A stretch of DNA of 64,000 nucleotides, taken from positions 310,001 to 374,000 of the forward strand of contig NZ_VDUY01000001.1 in assembly GCF_008039575.1 (NCBI RefSeq). Reading direction: 5' to 3'. Positions within the stretch are counted from its first letter, which is position 1, and each line of letters begins with the position of its first letter. The notes beneath the pieces are model-generated. The model saw only the letters and a program-made list of their open reading frames with translations. It was not told where the DNA came from and did no database searches. Below, one piece after another: positions 47,455-56,673 of the stretch. Both the position numbers and the translations under genes were made by a program. The stretch comes from Zeimonas arvi (lineage in GTDB: Bacteria; Pseudomonadota; Gammaproteobacteria; Burkholderiales; Burkholderiaceae_E).

Positions 47455-48363
47455 TCAGCTGGCCGCCGCCGCGACCAGCCAGTCGGCGAACCGCGCCAGC
47501 GCCGGGTTCCCTGCCCGCCGCTCCGGCACCACCAGGTGGTACGAGCGGCCGCCGTGCAAGGGCCGGTCGCAAGGCACGACCAGCTCTCCGCGGGCGAGCT
47601 CGGCCTCGACCAGCATCGTGGGCATCAGCGCCGCGCCCATCCCGCGCGCGGCCGCCACCGCGAGCATCGAGAACAGGTCGAAGCGCGGGCCGTTCAGGTC
47701 CGGGGCTCCGGCGACACCATTGGCTTCGAACCACTGCCGCCAGGCATAGGGCCGCGTCGACTGCTGGAGCAGCGGCACTTCGGCCAGCTGCGCCGGCGTG
47801 AGCCGCTTGCGCGGCGCGATCAGCGCCGGCGCGCAGACCGGCACCACGATCTCCGGCATCAGCGCGGTCGCGATCGTGCCCGGCCAGTTCGCCAGGTCGG
47901 CCGGTGTCCCGGCGTAGATCGCGGCGTCGAAATCGGTGTCGGCGAACAGGAAAGGCCGGGTGCTGGTTTCCATGTTCACCACGATGGCCGGGTGCCGGGC
48001 GCGAAAGTCCGGCAGGCGCGGCAGCAGCCAGCGCGTTGCGAAGGTCGGCACCACGGCCAGGTCGATCGCGCCCGAAGCCTCGCCGCGCCCGATGACCGCC
48101 AGCGCATCGCGCTCGACCGCGTCGAGCCGCCTGGCCACCAGCCGGCTGTAGTTCTGCCCCGCCTCGGTCAGCACGATGCCGTGCCGCGAGCGGCGGAACA
48201 GCTTCACGCCCAGGAAGTCCTCCAGCCCCGCCACCTGCCGGTAGACCGCGCTCTGGGTCAGCGCGAGCTCGTGCGCGGCCTTGGTGAAGCTCTCGTGGCG
48301 CGCCGAGGCCTCGAAGCAGACGAGCGCCTGCGTGCTGGGCAGCTTTCTTCTCATGTCAGTCAT
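47455..48363 (-). CDS. LysR-type transcriptional regulator (GcvA/GcdR-like)
   Basis: LTTR of 302 aa. N-terminal winged helix-turn-helix (about 8-65: 'LVCFEASARHESFTKAAHEL', 'LTQSAVYRQVAGLEDFLGVK') and a periplasmic-binding-fold effector domain (about 95-300). Opening MRRKLPST is typical of GcvA-like members, and the ATG at 48354 giving that start is a real alternative. It diverges from glutaryl-CoA dehydrogenase, the arrangement known for GcdR-gcdH. It is also convergent with BKACE, ending 6 bp after it. Confidence 0.9.
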   Translation of the reverse strand: MTDMRRKLPSTQALVCFEASARHESFTKAAHELALTQSAVYRQVAGLEDFLGVKLFRRSRHGIVLTEAGQNYSRLVARRLDAVERDALAVIGRGEASGAIDLAVVPTFATRWLLPRLPDFRARHPAIVVNMETSTRPFLFADTDFDAAIYAGTPADLANWPGTIATALMPEIVVPVCAPALIAPRKRLTPAQLAEVPLLQQSTRPYAWRQWFEANGVAGAPDLNGPRFDLFSMLAVAAARGMGAALMPTMLVEAELARGELVVPCDRPLHGGRSYHLVVPERRAGNPALARFADWLVAAAAS

Positions 48364-48381
48364 GAGTTTATGGCATGACTG
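48357..48381. promoter_or_regulatory. Interrupted dyad, probable LysR operator
   Basis: CAGTCATG (48357-48364) and CATGACTG (48374-48381) form a perfect inverted repeat with a 9-nt spacer. It sits in the LysR-gcdH intergenic region and overlaps the proposed LysR start, as expected of an autoregulatory LTTR box. If the operator must stay free of ribosomes, the LysR start may be the ATG at 48354. Confidence 0.6.
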
Positions 48382-48397
48382 GCTTCGGAATACGCGT

Positions 48398-48427
48398 TTG
48401 TCCGGGCATTGGCCGGCGCGTTAACAT
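48398..48427 (+). promoter_or_regulatory. Candidate sigma-70 promoter for gcdH
   Basis: TTGTCC (48398-48403), 18-nt spacer, then TAACAT (48422-48427), four of six matches each. It lies just downstream of the LysR dyad and 27 bp before the gcdH ATG, a sensible position for an LTTR-activated promoter. Weak on sequence alone. Confidence 0.35.
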
Positions 48428-48453
48428 CGAGGGCTGCACATCAGGAGATCACG

Positions 48454-49662
48454 ATGAACGCCCCCGACTCCCGCATCAAGGCCGCCTTCAAGTGGGACGA
48501 CCCGCTTCTGCTCGACGCGCAGCTCACCGAGGAAGAGCGCATGGTCCGCGACGCGGCCGCCTCGTACTGCCAGGACAAGCTGCTGCCGCGCGTGGTCGAG
48601 TCCTTCCGCAACGAGAAGACCGATGCCGAGATCTTCCGTGAGATGGGCGCGCTGGGCCTGCTCGGCCCGACCATCCCCGAGCAGTACGGCGGCCCGGGCC
48701 TGAACTACGTCAGCTACGGCCTGATCGCCCGTGAGGTCGAGCGGGTCGATTCCGGTTACCGGTCGATGATGAGCGTGCAGAGCTCGCTGGTCATGGTGCC
48801 GATCTTCGAGTTCGGCTCCGAAGCACAGAAGCAGAAGTACCTGCCCAAGCTGGCCACCGGCGAGTGGATCGGCTGCTTCGGCCTCACCGAGCCGAACCAC
48901 GGCTCCGACCCGGGCAGCATGGAAACCCGCGCGAGGAAGATCGATGGCGGCTACGCGCTCACCGGCAACAAGATGTGGATCAGCAACTCGCCGATCGCCG
49001 ACGTCTTCGTCGTCTGGGCCAAGTGCGTGGGCGGCGACTTCGACGGCCGCATCAAGGGTTTCGTCCTCGAGAAGGGCATGAAGGGGCTGTCGGCGCCGAA
49101 GATCATGGGCAAGGTCGGCCTGCGCACCTCGATCACCGGCGAAATCGTGATGGACAACGTCGAGGTCTCCGACGCCCAGCTGATGCCCGGCGTCGAGGGC
49201 CTGAAGGGCCCCTTCACCTGCCTGAACAGCGCCCGCTACGGCATCGCCTGGGGCGCGCTGGGCGCTGCCGAGGACTGCTGGCACCGCGCCCGCCAGTACG
49301 TGCTGGACCGCAAGCAGTTCGGCCGCCCGCTGGCCGCCAACCAGCTGATCCAGAAGAAGCTGGCCGACATGCAGACCGAGATCACGCTGGGCCTGCAGGG
49401 CTGCCTGCGCCTGGGCCGCATGAAGGACGAGGGCACGGCCGCGGTCGAGATCACCTCGATCATGAAGCGCAACTCCTGCGGCAAGTCGCTCGACATCGCG
49501 CGCCTGGCGCGCGACATGATGGGCGGCAACGGCATCTCCGACGAGTTCGGCGTGGCCCGCCACCTGGTCAACCTCGAGGTGGTCAACACCTACGAAGGCA
49601 CGCACGACATCCACGCGCTGATCCTGGGCCGCGCGCAGACCGGCATCCAGGCCTTCTCGTGA
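48454..49662 (+). CDS. gcdH: Glutaryl-CoA dehydrogenase
   Basis: FAD-dependent acyl-CoA dehydrogenase of 402 aa that converts glutaryl-CoA to crotonyl-CoA in lysine/tryptophan breakdown. FAD and substrate segments: '[20 protein letters not shown]', '[20 protein letters not shown]', '[17 protein letters not shown]'. The catalytic glutamate is in '[19 protein letters not shown]' near residue 384, exactly the GCDH form. The start ATG at 48454 has AGGAG 9 nt upstream. The divergent LysR is the probable regulator. Downstream is a drug-efflux MFS gene. Confidence 0.95.
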   Translation: MNAPDSRIKAAFKWDDPLLLDAQLTEEERMVRDAAASYCQDKLLPRVVESFRNEKTDAEIFREMGALGLLGPTIPEQYGGPGLNYVSYGLIAREVERVDSGYRSMMSVQSSLVMVPIFEFGSEAQKQKYLPKLATGEWIGCFGLTEPNHGSDPGSMETRARKIDGGYALTGNKMWISNSPIADVFVVWAKCVGGDFDGRIKGFVLEKGMKGLSAPKIMGKVGLRTSITGEIVMDNVEVSDAQLMPGVEGLKGPFTCLNSARYGIAWGALGAAEDCWHRARQYVLDRKQFGRPLAANQLIQKKLADMQTEITLGLQGCLRLGRMKDEGTAAVEITSIMKRNSCGKSLDIARLARDMMGGNGISDEFGVARHLVNLEVVNTYEGTHDIHALILGRAQTGIQAFS

Positions 49663-49714
49663 TTCGGTGGTTCGGTGATCTGCTGACCGCATACCGCACA
49701 GGGCCCATCCGGAC

Positions 49715-51199
49715 TTGACCGAAGGCGACACAGGCCGGCCCGCGCCGCTCACCGAAGCGGAGGTCACGCGGGTCGTCCTCGGCCTGCTGCTGGCCCTGTT
49801 CCTGGCCGCGATCGACCAGACCATCGTCTCGGTCGCACTGGTCTCGATCGCGCGCGACATCGGCGGCTTCGAGCTGGTGCCCTGGGTCGTCTCGGGCTAC
49901 CTGGTCGCCTCCACCGTCTCCACGCCGATCTACGGCAAGCTGTCCGATCTCTATGGCCGGCGGCCGCTGCTGTCGGTGGCCATCGCGATCTACATGCTCG
50001 CGGCGCTGCTGTGCGCGCTGGCCCAGTCGATGCCGCAGCTGGTCGCCTTCCGAATCCTGCAGGGCCTGGGCGGCGGCGGCCTGATCGCGCTGTCGCAGGC
50101 CACGATCGCCGACATCGTGCCGGGCGCCCAGCGCGGCCGTTACCAGGGCTACCTGTCGGGCGTGTTCGCGGTGGCTGCGGTGGCGGGCCCGGTGCTGGGC
50201 GGCTACCTGACCTTCTACCTCTCCTGGCGCGCGATCTTCTGGCAGGCCGTGCCGCTGGCGATCGCGGCCTTCCTGATCTCGCGCCGCGCGATGCTGCGGC
50301 TGTCGGCGCGCGGCGAGCGCCGACCGATCGACTGGCTCGGCGCCCTGCTGCTGGCCGCGGGTCTCAGCGCGCTGATGATCGCGCTCACCCGGATCGGCCA
50401 GGGCCACGGCTGGGACTCGCCCTCCACGCTTCTGCTCGCCGGCCTGTCGGCGCTGTCGCTCATTGCCTGCGCGCTGCGCGAACAGGTCGCACCCGAACCG
50501 ATCCTGCCGCCTGACCTGTTCACCAGTCGCACGGTGATCCTCTGCTACCTGCTGGCCGGCCTGGCCTTCTTCGTGCTTGTGGGCAACTCGGTGCTACTGC
50601 CGATCTGGATGCAGTCGCTCGGCGGCGCCGGCGCCGACGAGGTCGCGCTGCGGATGCTGCCGCTCACCCTGGCGGTGCCGGCCGGTGCCTTCGTGTCGGG
50701 ACGCACGATGATGCGCACCGCCGGCTACCGCCCGCTGATGCTCTGGGGAAGCGTCCTGTCGCTGGCTGCCGCCGCCGCGCTGCCGTTCATCCCGGTGGCC
50801 GCGGACCTGCCCGCCGCGCTCGCGATGACGCTGCTGGGCCTCGGCCTGGGGCTGCAGATGCCCGCCTCGCTGGTGGCGGTGCAGTCTGCCGTGGCGCCGC
50901 GCCAGATGGGCATCGCCACCGCGGTGAGCGCGCTGTTCCGCACGCTGGGCGGCGCGGTGGGCATCGCGATCCTGACCGCGGTGCTGTTCGCGCAGGTGCG
51001 CGCCGCGCGCGGGCTGTCCGCTGGTGAAGCCACCGGTCCGCTCGCCGACGTGGCGGCAGAGACGCTGCAGGCGGGCTTCCGCGGAGCTTTCGGGGTCACC
51101 TTGGGGGTCGCGGTGCTGTCGCTGATCGTTGCCTGGGCGATACCGGCGCGCACGCTGCTGGCGGCGCCGGAGTCCTCGTCGACCGGGCCTCGCGGCTAG
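49715..51199 (+). CDS. EmrB/QacA-type 14-TM MFS efflux transporter
   Basis: Inner-membrane proton-drug antiporter family protein, 494 aa with 14 hydrophobic segments. Motif D1 is 'LFLAAIDQTIVSVALVSIAR' near residue 32, motif A is 'GKLSDLYGRRPLL' near 75, and motif C 'GVFAVAAVAGPVLGGYL' near 150 is the antiporter signature. No MFP or TolC partner is nearby, so it acts alone or with distant partners. The start is a TTG at 49715 without a good ribosome site; it is the only one before TM1 in frame. Substrate unknown. Confidence 0.9.
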   Translation: MTEGDTGRPAPLTEAEVTRVVLGLLLALFLAAIDQTIVSVALVSIARDIGGFELVPWVVSGYLVASTVSTPIYGKLSDLYGRRPLLSVAIAIYMLAALLCALAQSMPQLVAFRILQGLGGGGLIALSQATIADIVPGAQRGRYQGYLSGVFAVAAVAGPVLGGYLTFYLSWRAIFWQAVPLAIAAFLISRRAMLRLSARGERRPIDWLGALLLAAGLSALMIALTRIGQGHGWDSPSTLLLAGLSALSLIACALREQVAPEPILPPDLFTSRTVILCYLLAGLAFFVLVGNSVLLPIWMQSLGGAGADEVALRMLPLTLAVPAGAFVSGRTMMRTAGYRPLMLWGSVLSLAAAAALPFIPVAADLPAALAMTLLGLGLGLQMPASLVAVQSAVAPRQMGIATAVSALFRTLGGAVGIAILTAVLFAQVRAARGLSAGEATGPLADVAAETLQAGFRGAFGVTLGVAVLSLIVAWAIPARTLLAAPESSSTGPRG

Positions 51200-51232
51200 A
51201 AGACCGTCGCCGGCGGACGGGCGCTCGGGATC

Positions 51233-52249
51233 TCAGTTGGCCCGCGCCGCGAAGGCCTCGGCGAGCGGCGCGCCCGACTGGCCCGCACGCAGGAGCAGCA
51301 TCAGCAGGACTCTCGCCTTCAAGCCGCCGAGGGCGCCGCCCGGGATCAGGCCGCGGCCAAGCAGGTCGATCTCCGAGCCCGGATAGCCGTAGGTGCGCGT
51401 GAAGGCCGGTCCGGCATGGGCACGGGTAGCGAGCACCACCGGCACCGAGGCCGCCAACGCGTCGAACAGCGGCGCCACGTCCTGGGGAACGTGGCCAGCG
51501 CCCATGCCTTCCACGACCACGCCACGGTAGCCGAGTGCCGGCAGCGCCCTCAGCAGCCGGCCGTCGTCGCCCAGCGCCATCCGCAGCAGCGCGACCGGCG
51601 CCTCGGGTCGCTCGCGCCAGTGGGCAGGCATCGCGATCGGCTCGGTACGCGGCGGCCGAAGGAACACCGACAGCCGCCCCTCGGCCACCAGTCCCACCGG
51701 GCCGGCAAGCGGCGACGCGAAGGCCGAGGGCAGCGCGGTATGCGCCTTGCGCACGTAGCGCGCCGCGTGCACCTGGTCGTTCAGCACGACGGTCACGCCC
51801 AGTCCGACCGCAGCCGGGGATGCGGCGACGATCGCCGCCGACAGCAGGTTGGCCGGCCCGTCGGCGCCGGGGGCTTGCGGCCCGCGCATCGCGCCGGTGA
51901 CCACCACCGGCTTGTCGCCGCCCACGAGCAGGTCGAGCAGCCAGGCGGTCTCCTCGATCGTGTCGGTGCCCTGGATCACCACCGCGCCGTCCACCGTGCC
52001 GGGCTCGCTTGCGCCAGCCACCAGCCGCTCACGCAACATCGCAGCCAGCGCGATCAGCTCGTCGACCGGCAGCGACGCGCTGGCCAGCCGCATCGGCGAG
52101 ATCGCCTCGAATTCCGCCACCTTCTCGATGCCGGGCACCGAACGGATCAGGTCGGCGGCAGTCAGCGTGGGCACGATGCCCGCGGAGCCGCCCTGGGTCA
52201 TCGTGATGGTGCCGCCCAGCGACACGACCAGCACTCGCGCCATCGCCAT
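51233..52249 (-). CDS. L-asparaginase
   Basis: Asparaginase/glutaminase family hydrolase of 338 aa. The first active-site threonine is in 'LVVSLGGTITMTQGG' (about 8-22) and the second in 'VVIQGTDTIEETAWLLDLLV' (about 92-111), with the Thr-Asp pair of the catalytic dyad; the distal lysine is in 'VVTGAMRGPQAPGADG' position by family layout, though an arginine stands there. No signal peptide, so it is a cytosolic form. ATGs at 52249 and 52243 are both possible. It follows the GhrA-like gene by 4 bp, hence cotranscribed. Confidence 0.88.
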   Translation of the reverse strand: MAMARVLVVSLGGTITMTQGGSAGIVPTLTAADLIRSVPGIEKVAEFEAISPMRLASASLPVDELIALAAMLRERLVAGASEPGTVDGAVVIQGTDTIEETAWLLDLLVGGDKPVVVTGAMRGPQAPGADGPANLLSAAIVAASPAAVGLGVTVVLNDQVHAARYVRKAHTALPSAFASPLAGPVGLVAEGRLSVFLRPPRTEPIAMPAHWRERPEAPVALLRMALGDDGRLLRALPALGYRGVVVEGMGAGHVPQDVAPLFDALAASVPVVLATRAHAGPAFTRTYGYPGSEIDLLGRGLIPGGALGGLKARVLLMLLLRAGQSGAPLAEAFAARAN

Positions 52250-52253
52250 CTGC

Positions 52254-53174
52254 TCAATACCCCCGCGCCCGATCCACCCGCCGCGGAATCGGCTCGCCGC
52301 GCTGCACCGCCCGGTAGGCCTCGACGAACTGGCTGGCGACGATCTCGAGCCGCGTCTGGCCCGCGATATGCGGCGTGATCGAGATCCCCTCGACCGACCA
52401 CAGCGGATCGTCGGGCGGCATCGGCTCGTTGCGCTGCACGTCGAGCGCGGCGCCGGCCATGTGCCCCGAGCGGACGGCCTCGATCAGGTCGGGCTCCACG
52501 ACATGCTCGCCGCGGGCCACGTTGATGAAGTAGGCGCCGCGAGGCAGCCTGGCCAGCATCGCCGCATCGACGATGCCGGCGGTTGCCGGGGTCAGCGGCA
52601 GGGCGCAGACCAGGATCTCGGACTCCGCGAGGAAGGCGTCGAGCTCGTCGGCGCCGAAACTCGGGAACGGAAGCTCGGGCCGACGGCGCGTGCTCCAGCC
52701 GCGCGGCGCGAATCCGAGCCCCGCCAGGGTCTGCGCGATCGTGGCGCCTACCGCGCCCACCCCCAGGATGCCGACGCGCCGCGTGGCGACCTCCACCGGA
52801 AATCGGGTCCACGCCCGCTCGGCCTGCTGGCGGGCGTAGCGGCCGAAATCGCGCGCATGCCAGAGCGCCATCGTGACCACGTGCTGGGCGATGCCCAGGT
52901 TGACCAGCGGGTCGACGATCCGGGTCACCGGCACCTGCGCAGGCAGGTCCGGCGTCATCAGCTTCTCGACGCCCGCCGCGTTGGCGCAGACCAGCTTCAG
53001 GTTCGGCAGCGTGGCGGCGTAGCCGGGCCGGATCCGCCAGCCGAGGATCGCGTCGATCTCGGCCGGGTCGGCGTCCTCGCGGCGCTCGATGCAGCGGATG
53101 TCGGGGGCGATCTCGCGGATCTTGTTCGCCACCGCCTGGGGGGGCGTGGGCTTGGTCAGCAACAGGACGGCCAT
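52254..53174 (-). CDS. D-2-hydroxyacid dehydrogenase (glyoxylate/hydroxypyruvate reductase A type)
   Basis: NAD(P)-dependent reductase of 306 aa. Nucleotide-binding 'VGILGVGAVGATIAQTLAG' near residue 133, the catalytic arginine in 'FINVARGEHVVEPDLIEAV', glutamate in 'DVQRNEPMPPDDPLW' and histidine in 'ITPHIAGQT' complete the triad. The short N-terminal domain is that of GhrA rather than SerA. I chose the ATG at 53174 because family similarity starts at 'VLLLTKPTP'. Probably reduces glyoxylate or hydroxypyruvate, which suits the tetronate operon that diverges from it. Confidence 0.9.
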   Translation of the reverse strand: MAVLLLTKPTPPQAVANKIREIAPDIRCIERREDADPAEIDAILGWRIRPGYAATLPNLKLVCANAAGVEKLMTPDLPAQVPVTRIVDPLVNLGIAQHVVTMALWHARDFGRYARQQAERAWTRFPVEVATRRVGILGVGAVGATIAQTLAGLGFAPRGWSTRRRPELPFPSFGADELDAFLAESEILVCALPLTPATAGIVDAAMLARLPRGAYFINVARGEHVVEPDLIEAVRSGHMAGAALDVQRNEPMPPDDPLWSVEGISITPHIAGQTRLEIVASQFVEAYRAVQRGEPIPRRVDRARGY

Positions 53175-53305
53175 CGGGCGGTGCGGGTCGGTTCGTATCG
53201 GTGCGATCATAGCGGCTCGCCGCGCCACCGCCGGCCGCCAGGGTCCGTTTCGGGCGCCCCCGGCGCCCGCGAGCGCCTCACGCAAGGCACAACACGGGAG
53301 TCGGA

Positions 53306-54217
53306 ATGAAGGTATCGAAGATCGGCGTCGTCGGCCTCGGCGCCATGGGAATCGGTGTGGCCCGTTCGCTGCTGCGCAAGGGCTTCGAGGTGCACGCCTG
53401 CGACGTGCGCCCGCAGGTGCTCGAGCAGATCGCGGCCGAGGGCGCGCACGCCCACGCCACGCCCGCTTCGCTCGCGGCCAGGGTCGATGCGCTGATCGTG
53501 CTGGTGGTCAACGCCGACCAGACCGAGGCGGTGCTGTTCGGCGAGAACGGCGCCGCAGGCACGCTCAAGCCCGGCGGCATCGTGATGGCCTCGAGCACCG
53601 TGCCGCCGCACTACGGCGAGGCGCTCGGCGCCCGGCTCGCCAAGGCCGGCTTCGCGATGCTCGACGCGCCGGTGTCCGGCGGCGCGGCCCGCGCAGCCGC
53701 GGGCGAGATGACCGTGATGGCCTCGGGCGCGCCCGAGGTCTTCGAAGCGATGGCCGGCGTGCTCGACGCGATCGCGGCCAAGGTCTACCGCCTGGGCGAC
53801 GCGCCCGGCATGGGCTCGAAAGTCAAGATGATCAACCAGCTGCTGGCCGGCGTGCACATCGCCGCGGCGACCGAGGCGATGGCGCTGGGCATTCGCGCCG
53901 GCATCGACCCCGACACGCTCTACGAGGTGATCTCGAACAGCGCGGGCAACAGCTGGATGTTCAGCAATCGCGTGCCGCACATCCTGGCCGGCGACTACAC
54001 GCCGCTGTCGGCGGTCGACATCTTCGTGAAGGACCTCGGCATCGTGCTCGATTCCGCGCGCAAGATGACCTTCCCGCTGCCCCTCACCTCGTCGGCCCTG
54101 CAGATGTTCATCGCGACCAGCGCCTCGGGCCTCGGCGGCGAGGACGACTCCGCCGTCATCAAGATGTTCCAGCGGCTCACCGGCATCGACCTGCCGGAGC
54201 CGAAGAAGGAAGGTTGA
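53306..54217 (+). CDS. ltnD: L-threonate-type dehydrogenase (beta-hydroxyacid dehydrogenase family)
   Basis: 303-aa NAD-dependent oxidoreductase that in the tetronate pathways oxidises L-threonate or D-erythronate at C2 or C3. Rossmann 'GVVGLGAMGIGVARSLLRKG' near residue 8, 'DAPVSGGAARAAAGEMTVMA' near 125, and the catalytic lysine in 'GMGSKVKMINQLLAGVHIAA' near 172. The symbol rests on its place as first gene before an OtnK-like kinase and OtnC-like decarboxylase, 2 bp between the first two. Substrate stereochemistry is not decided by the sequence. Confidence 0.85.
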   Translation: MKVSKIGVVGLGAMGIGVARSLLRKGFEVHACDVRPQVLEQIAAEGAHAHATPASLAARVDALIVLVVNADQTEAVLFGENGAAGTLKPGGIVMASSTVPPHYGEALGARLAKAGFAMLDAPVSGGAARAAAGEMTVMASGAPEVFEAMAGVLDAIAAKVYRLGDAPGMGSKVKMINQLLAGVHIAAATEAMALGIRAGIDPDTLYEVISNSAGNSWMFSNRVPHILAGDYTPLSAVDIFVKDLGIVLDSARKMTFPLPLTSSALQMFIATSASGLGGEDDSAVIKMFQRLTGIDLPEPKKEG

Positions 54218-54219
54218 CC

Positions 54220-55485
54220 ATGCTCCTGGGCTGCATCGCCGACGACTTCACCGGCGCGACCGATCTCGCCAACAACCTGGTGCGCGCGGGCATGCGCACC
54301 GTGCAGACCATCGGCGTGCCCGACGCCTCGCTTGCCATCGACGCGGACGCGGTGGTGGTGGCGCTGAAGTCGCGCACGATCGCCCCCGCCGACGCGGTGG
54401 CGCAATCGCTGGCCGCACTGGCCTGGCTGCGCGCGGCAGGCTGCCGGCAGTTCTACTTCAAGTACTGCTCGACCTTCGACTCCACCGAGCTCGGCAACAT
54501 CGGCCCGGTCACCGATGCGCTGATGGACGCACTGGGCTGCGACTTCACGATCGCCTGCCCGGCCTTCCCCGCGGCCGGCCGAACGATCTTCCGCGGCCAC
54601 CTGTTCGTGGGCGACCTGCTGCTGTCGGATTCGGGCATGCGCGACCACCCGCTCACCCCGATGACCGACGCGAACCTGGTTCGCGTGCTGCAGCGGCAAA
54701 GCGCGAAGAAGGTCGGCCTGCTGCGCTACGACACGCTTGCGCAGGGGGTCGAGGCCAGCCAGGCCGCCATCGCGACGCTGCGCGCCGACGGCGTGGGCGT
54801 CGCGATCGTGGACGCCACCAGCGACGCCGACCTGATGACCATGGGCGAGGCCTTCGCCGACCTGCCGCTGGTCACCGCCGGCTCCGGCGTGGCGATCGGC
54901 CTGCCGCAGAACTTCCGCCGCGCGGGGCTGTTGCCGGCCGAGCCGGTGGCGCCCGCGCTGCCGAAGATCGCCGGACCCGCGGTGGTGCTGTCCGGAAGCT
55001 GCTCGCAGGCCACGCTCGCCCAGGTGGCTGCATGGCGCGCCTCGCGGCCCGCCTGCCAGGTCGACGCGATGCGGGTGGCGCGCGGCGAGCCGGTCGCCGC
55101 CGAAGCCGCCGCCTTCGCGCGCGAGGCGCAGGCCCGCGGCGAGACTGCCCTGGTCTACGCCAGCGCCTCGCCCGACGAGGTGCGCGCGGTCCAGCAGCAG
55201 CTCGGCCGCGACGAGGCCGGCGCGATGATCGAGCGCACTCTCGCCGAGGTCGCGCGTGCGATGCGCGCGGCCGGCACTCGCCGCTTCGTGGTCGCCGGCG
55301 GCGAGACCTCGGGCGCGGTGGTGCAGGCGCTCGACGTGCGCGCCCTGCGGATCGGCCCGCAGATCGACCCCGGCGTGCCGTGGACCGAGACCGTGGAGCG
55401 CGAGCCGGTCGCGCTCGCGCTGAAGTCGGGCAACTTCGGCGCGGTCGATTTCTTCGCGAAGTCGCTCGCGCTGCTGGACGCCTGA
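54220..55485 (+). CDS. otnK: Four-carbon acid sugar kinase (3-oxo-tetronate kinase, DUF1537)
   Basis: ATP-dependent kinase of 421 aa that phosphorylates the 3-oxo-tetronate formed by the dehydrogenase. N-terminal 'GCIADDFTGATDLANNLVRA' is the DUF1537 sugar-binding signature. The C-terminal nucleotide-binding domain has 'VLSGSCSQATLAQVAAW' and 'RRFVVAGGETSGAVVQAL'. It is full length. It follows ltnD by 2 bp and precedes otnC by 1 bp, a tight operon. Confidence 0.93.
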   Translation: MLLGCIADDFTGATDLANNLVRAGMRTVQTIGVPDASLAIDADAVVVALKSRTIAPADAVAQSLAALAWLRAAGCRQFYFKYCSTFDSTELGNIGPVTDALMDALGCDFTIACPAFPAAGRTIFRGHLFVGDLLLSDSGMRDHPLTPMTDANLVRVLQRQSAKKVGLLRYDTLAQGVEASQAAIATLRADGVGVAIVDATSDADLMTMGEAFADLPLVTAGSGVAIGLPQNFRRAGLLPAEPVAPALPKIAGPAVVLSGSCSQATLAQVAAWRASRPACQVDAMRVARGEPVAAEAAAFAREAQARGETALVYASASPDEVRAVQQQLGRDEAGAMIERTLAEVARAMRAAGTRRFVVAGGETSGAVVQALDVRALRIGPQIDPGVPWTETVEREPVALALKSGNFGAVDFFAKSLALLDA

Positions 55486-55486
55486 G

Positions 55487-56134
55487 ATGAGCGCCGAAGA
55501 ATCCCGCCTGCGCGAGGACCTCTGCCGCCTCGGCCGCTCGATGTTCTCGCGCGGCCTCACCCACGGTTCGACCGGGAACCTGAGCGTGCGCCTGCCCGAC
55601 GGCGGCTACCTGATGACGCCCACCGGATCGAAGCTCGGCGAGCTCGACCCGGCCCGGCTGTCCAAGCTCGACGCGACGGGCACGCACCTGGACGGCGACA
55701 AGCCGACCAAGGAGAGCTTCCTGCACATCGCGATGTACGAGGAGCGCGCGCGCAGCGCGGCGGTGGTCCACCTGCATTCCACGTACTCGACCGCCGTGTC
55801 GGTGCTGGAAGGCGTGGACCCGGAAGACGTGCTGCCGCCGCTCACCGCCTACTACGTGATGCGGATCGGCACGCTGCCGCTGGTGCCCTATTTCGCGCCC
55901 GGCGACATGAACCTCGCGCACGCGGTGCGCCGTTTCGCCGGCCGCCACCACGCGGTGCTGCTGGCCAACCACGGCCCGGTGGTGGCCGGCAGCAGCCTGT
56001 CGGCCGCCGCCGACGCGATCGAGGAGCTCGAGGCCACCGCGAAGCTGCACCTGACGCTGCACGGGCGCGCCTGCCGCTGCCTGACGCCCGGGCAGGTGGC
56101 GGAGCTGAAGGCGAAGTTCCCGGCCCAGGCCTGA
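55487..56134 (+). CDS. otnC: 3-oxo-tetronate 4-phosphate decarboxylase (class II aldolase family)
   Basis: Class II aldolase/adducin-fold enzyme of 215 aa that decarboxylates 3-oxo-tetronate 4-phosphate to dihydroxyacetone phosphate. The glycine-rich 'GLTHGSTGNLSVRLPDGGYL' near residue 25, zinc ligands in 'VVHLHSTYSTAVSVL' (HLH) and the third histidine in 'AVLLANHGPVVAGSSLSAA' are present. One base after the otnK stop. The isomerase otnI that completes the D-threonate branch is not adjacent, but a related gene begins at the window's end. Confidence 0.92.
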   Translation: MSAEESRLREDLCRLGRSMFSRGLTHGSTGNLSVRLPDGGYLMTPTGSKLGELDPARLSKLDATGTHLDGDKPTKESFLHIAMYEERARSAAVVHLHSTYSTAVSVLEGVDPEDVLPPLTAYYVMRIGTLPLVPYFAPGDMNLAHAVRRFAGRHHAVLLANHGPVVAGSSLSAAADAIEELEATAKLHLTLHGRACRCLTPGQVAELKAKFPAQA

Positions 56135-56174
56135 GGCCCCGCGGGCGGTTCAGGCCTGGCGCGCGCCGGGCGCC

Positions 56175-56630
56175 TCACGCATAGCGACGCGAGATCGTCT
56201 CGGCCACGCAGGCCGGCTTGTCCGAGCCCTTGCGTTCGATCGTGACCTCGGTGGTCATCTGCACGCCGCCGTCGGGGAGCTCATCGAAGGCCTTCAGGCG
56301 GATGCGCGCGCGCAGCTCGCTGCCCACCGGCACCGGCGAGGTGAAGCGCACGCGATTCAAACCGTAGTTCACGCCCATCTTCACGTCGCGGATGTCCACC
56401 GAGGACTCGAGGAACAGCGGCAGCATCGACAGTGTGAGGAAGCCGTGCGCGATCGTCTTGCCGAAGGGCCCCTTCGCCGCGCGCTCCGGGTCCACGTGGA
56501 TCCACTGGTGATCGCCGGTGGCCTCGGCGAAGGTGTCGATCCGCTCCTGCGTGATCGGGAACCAGTCGCTGGTGGCCAGCTCCTCGCCGACCAGCGCCTT
56601 CAGATCGGCCAGCTTCTCGAAGACTCGCAT
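56175..56630 (-). CDS. MaoC-family (R)-hydratase-like protein
   Basis: Hotdog-fold protein of 151 aa. The hydratase 2 motif appears as 'DHQWIHVDPERAAKGPFG' near residue 42, with catalytic Asp and His in their usual places, and 'TIAHGFLTLSMLPLFLE' follows as in NodN/MaoC-like enoyl-CoA hydratases. Cytosolic. GGGGGAAG precedes the ATG. The gene is transcribed towards otnC (convergent) and follows upp by 43 bp on the same strand. Substrate chain length unknown. Confidence 0.9.
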   Translation of the reverse strand: MRVFEKLADLKALVGEELATSDWFPITQERIDTFAEATGDHQWIHVDPERAAKGPFGKTIAHGFLTLSMLPLFLESSVDIRDVKMGVNYGLNRVRFTSPVPVGSELRARIRLKAFDELPDGGVQMTTEVTIERKGSDKPACVAETISRRYA

Positions 56631-56673
56631 TCTTCCCCCTGTGTCGATGTTCGTCGGGGCGCGTCGTCACGCC

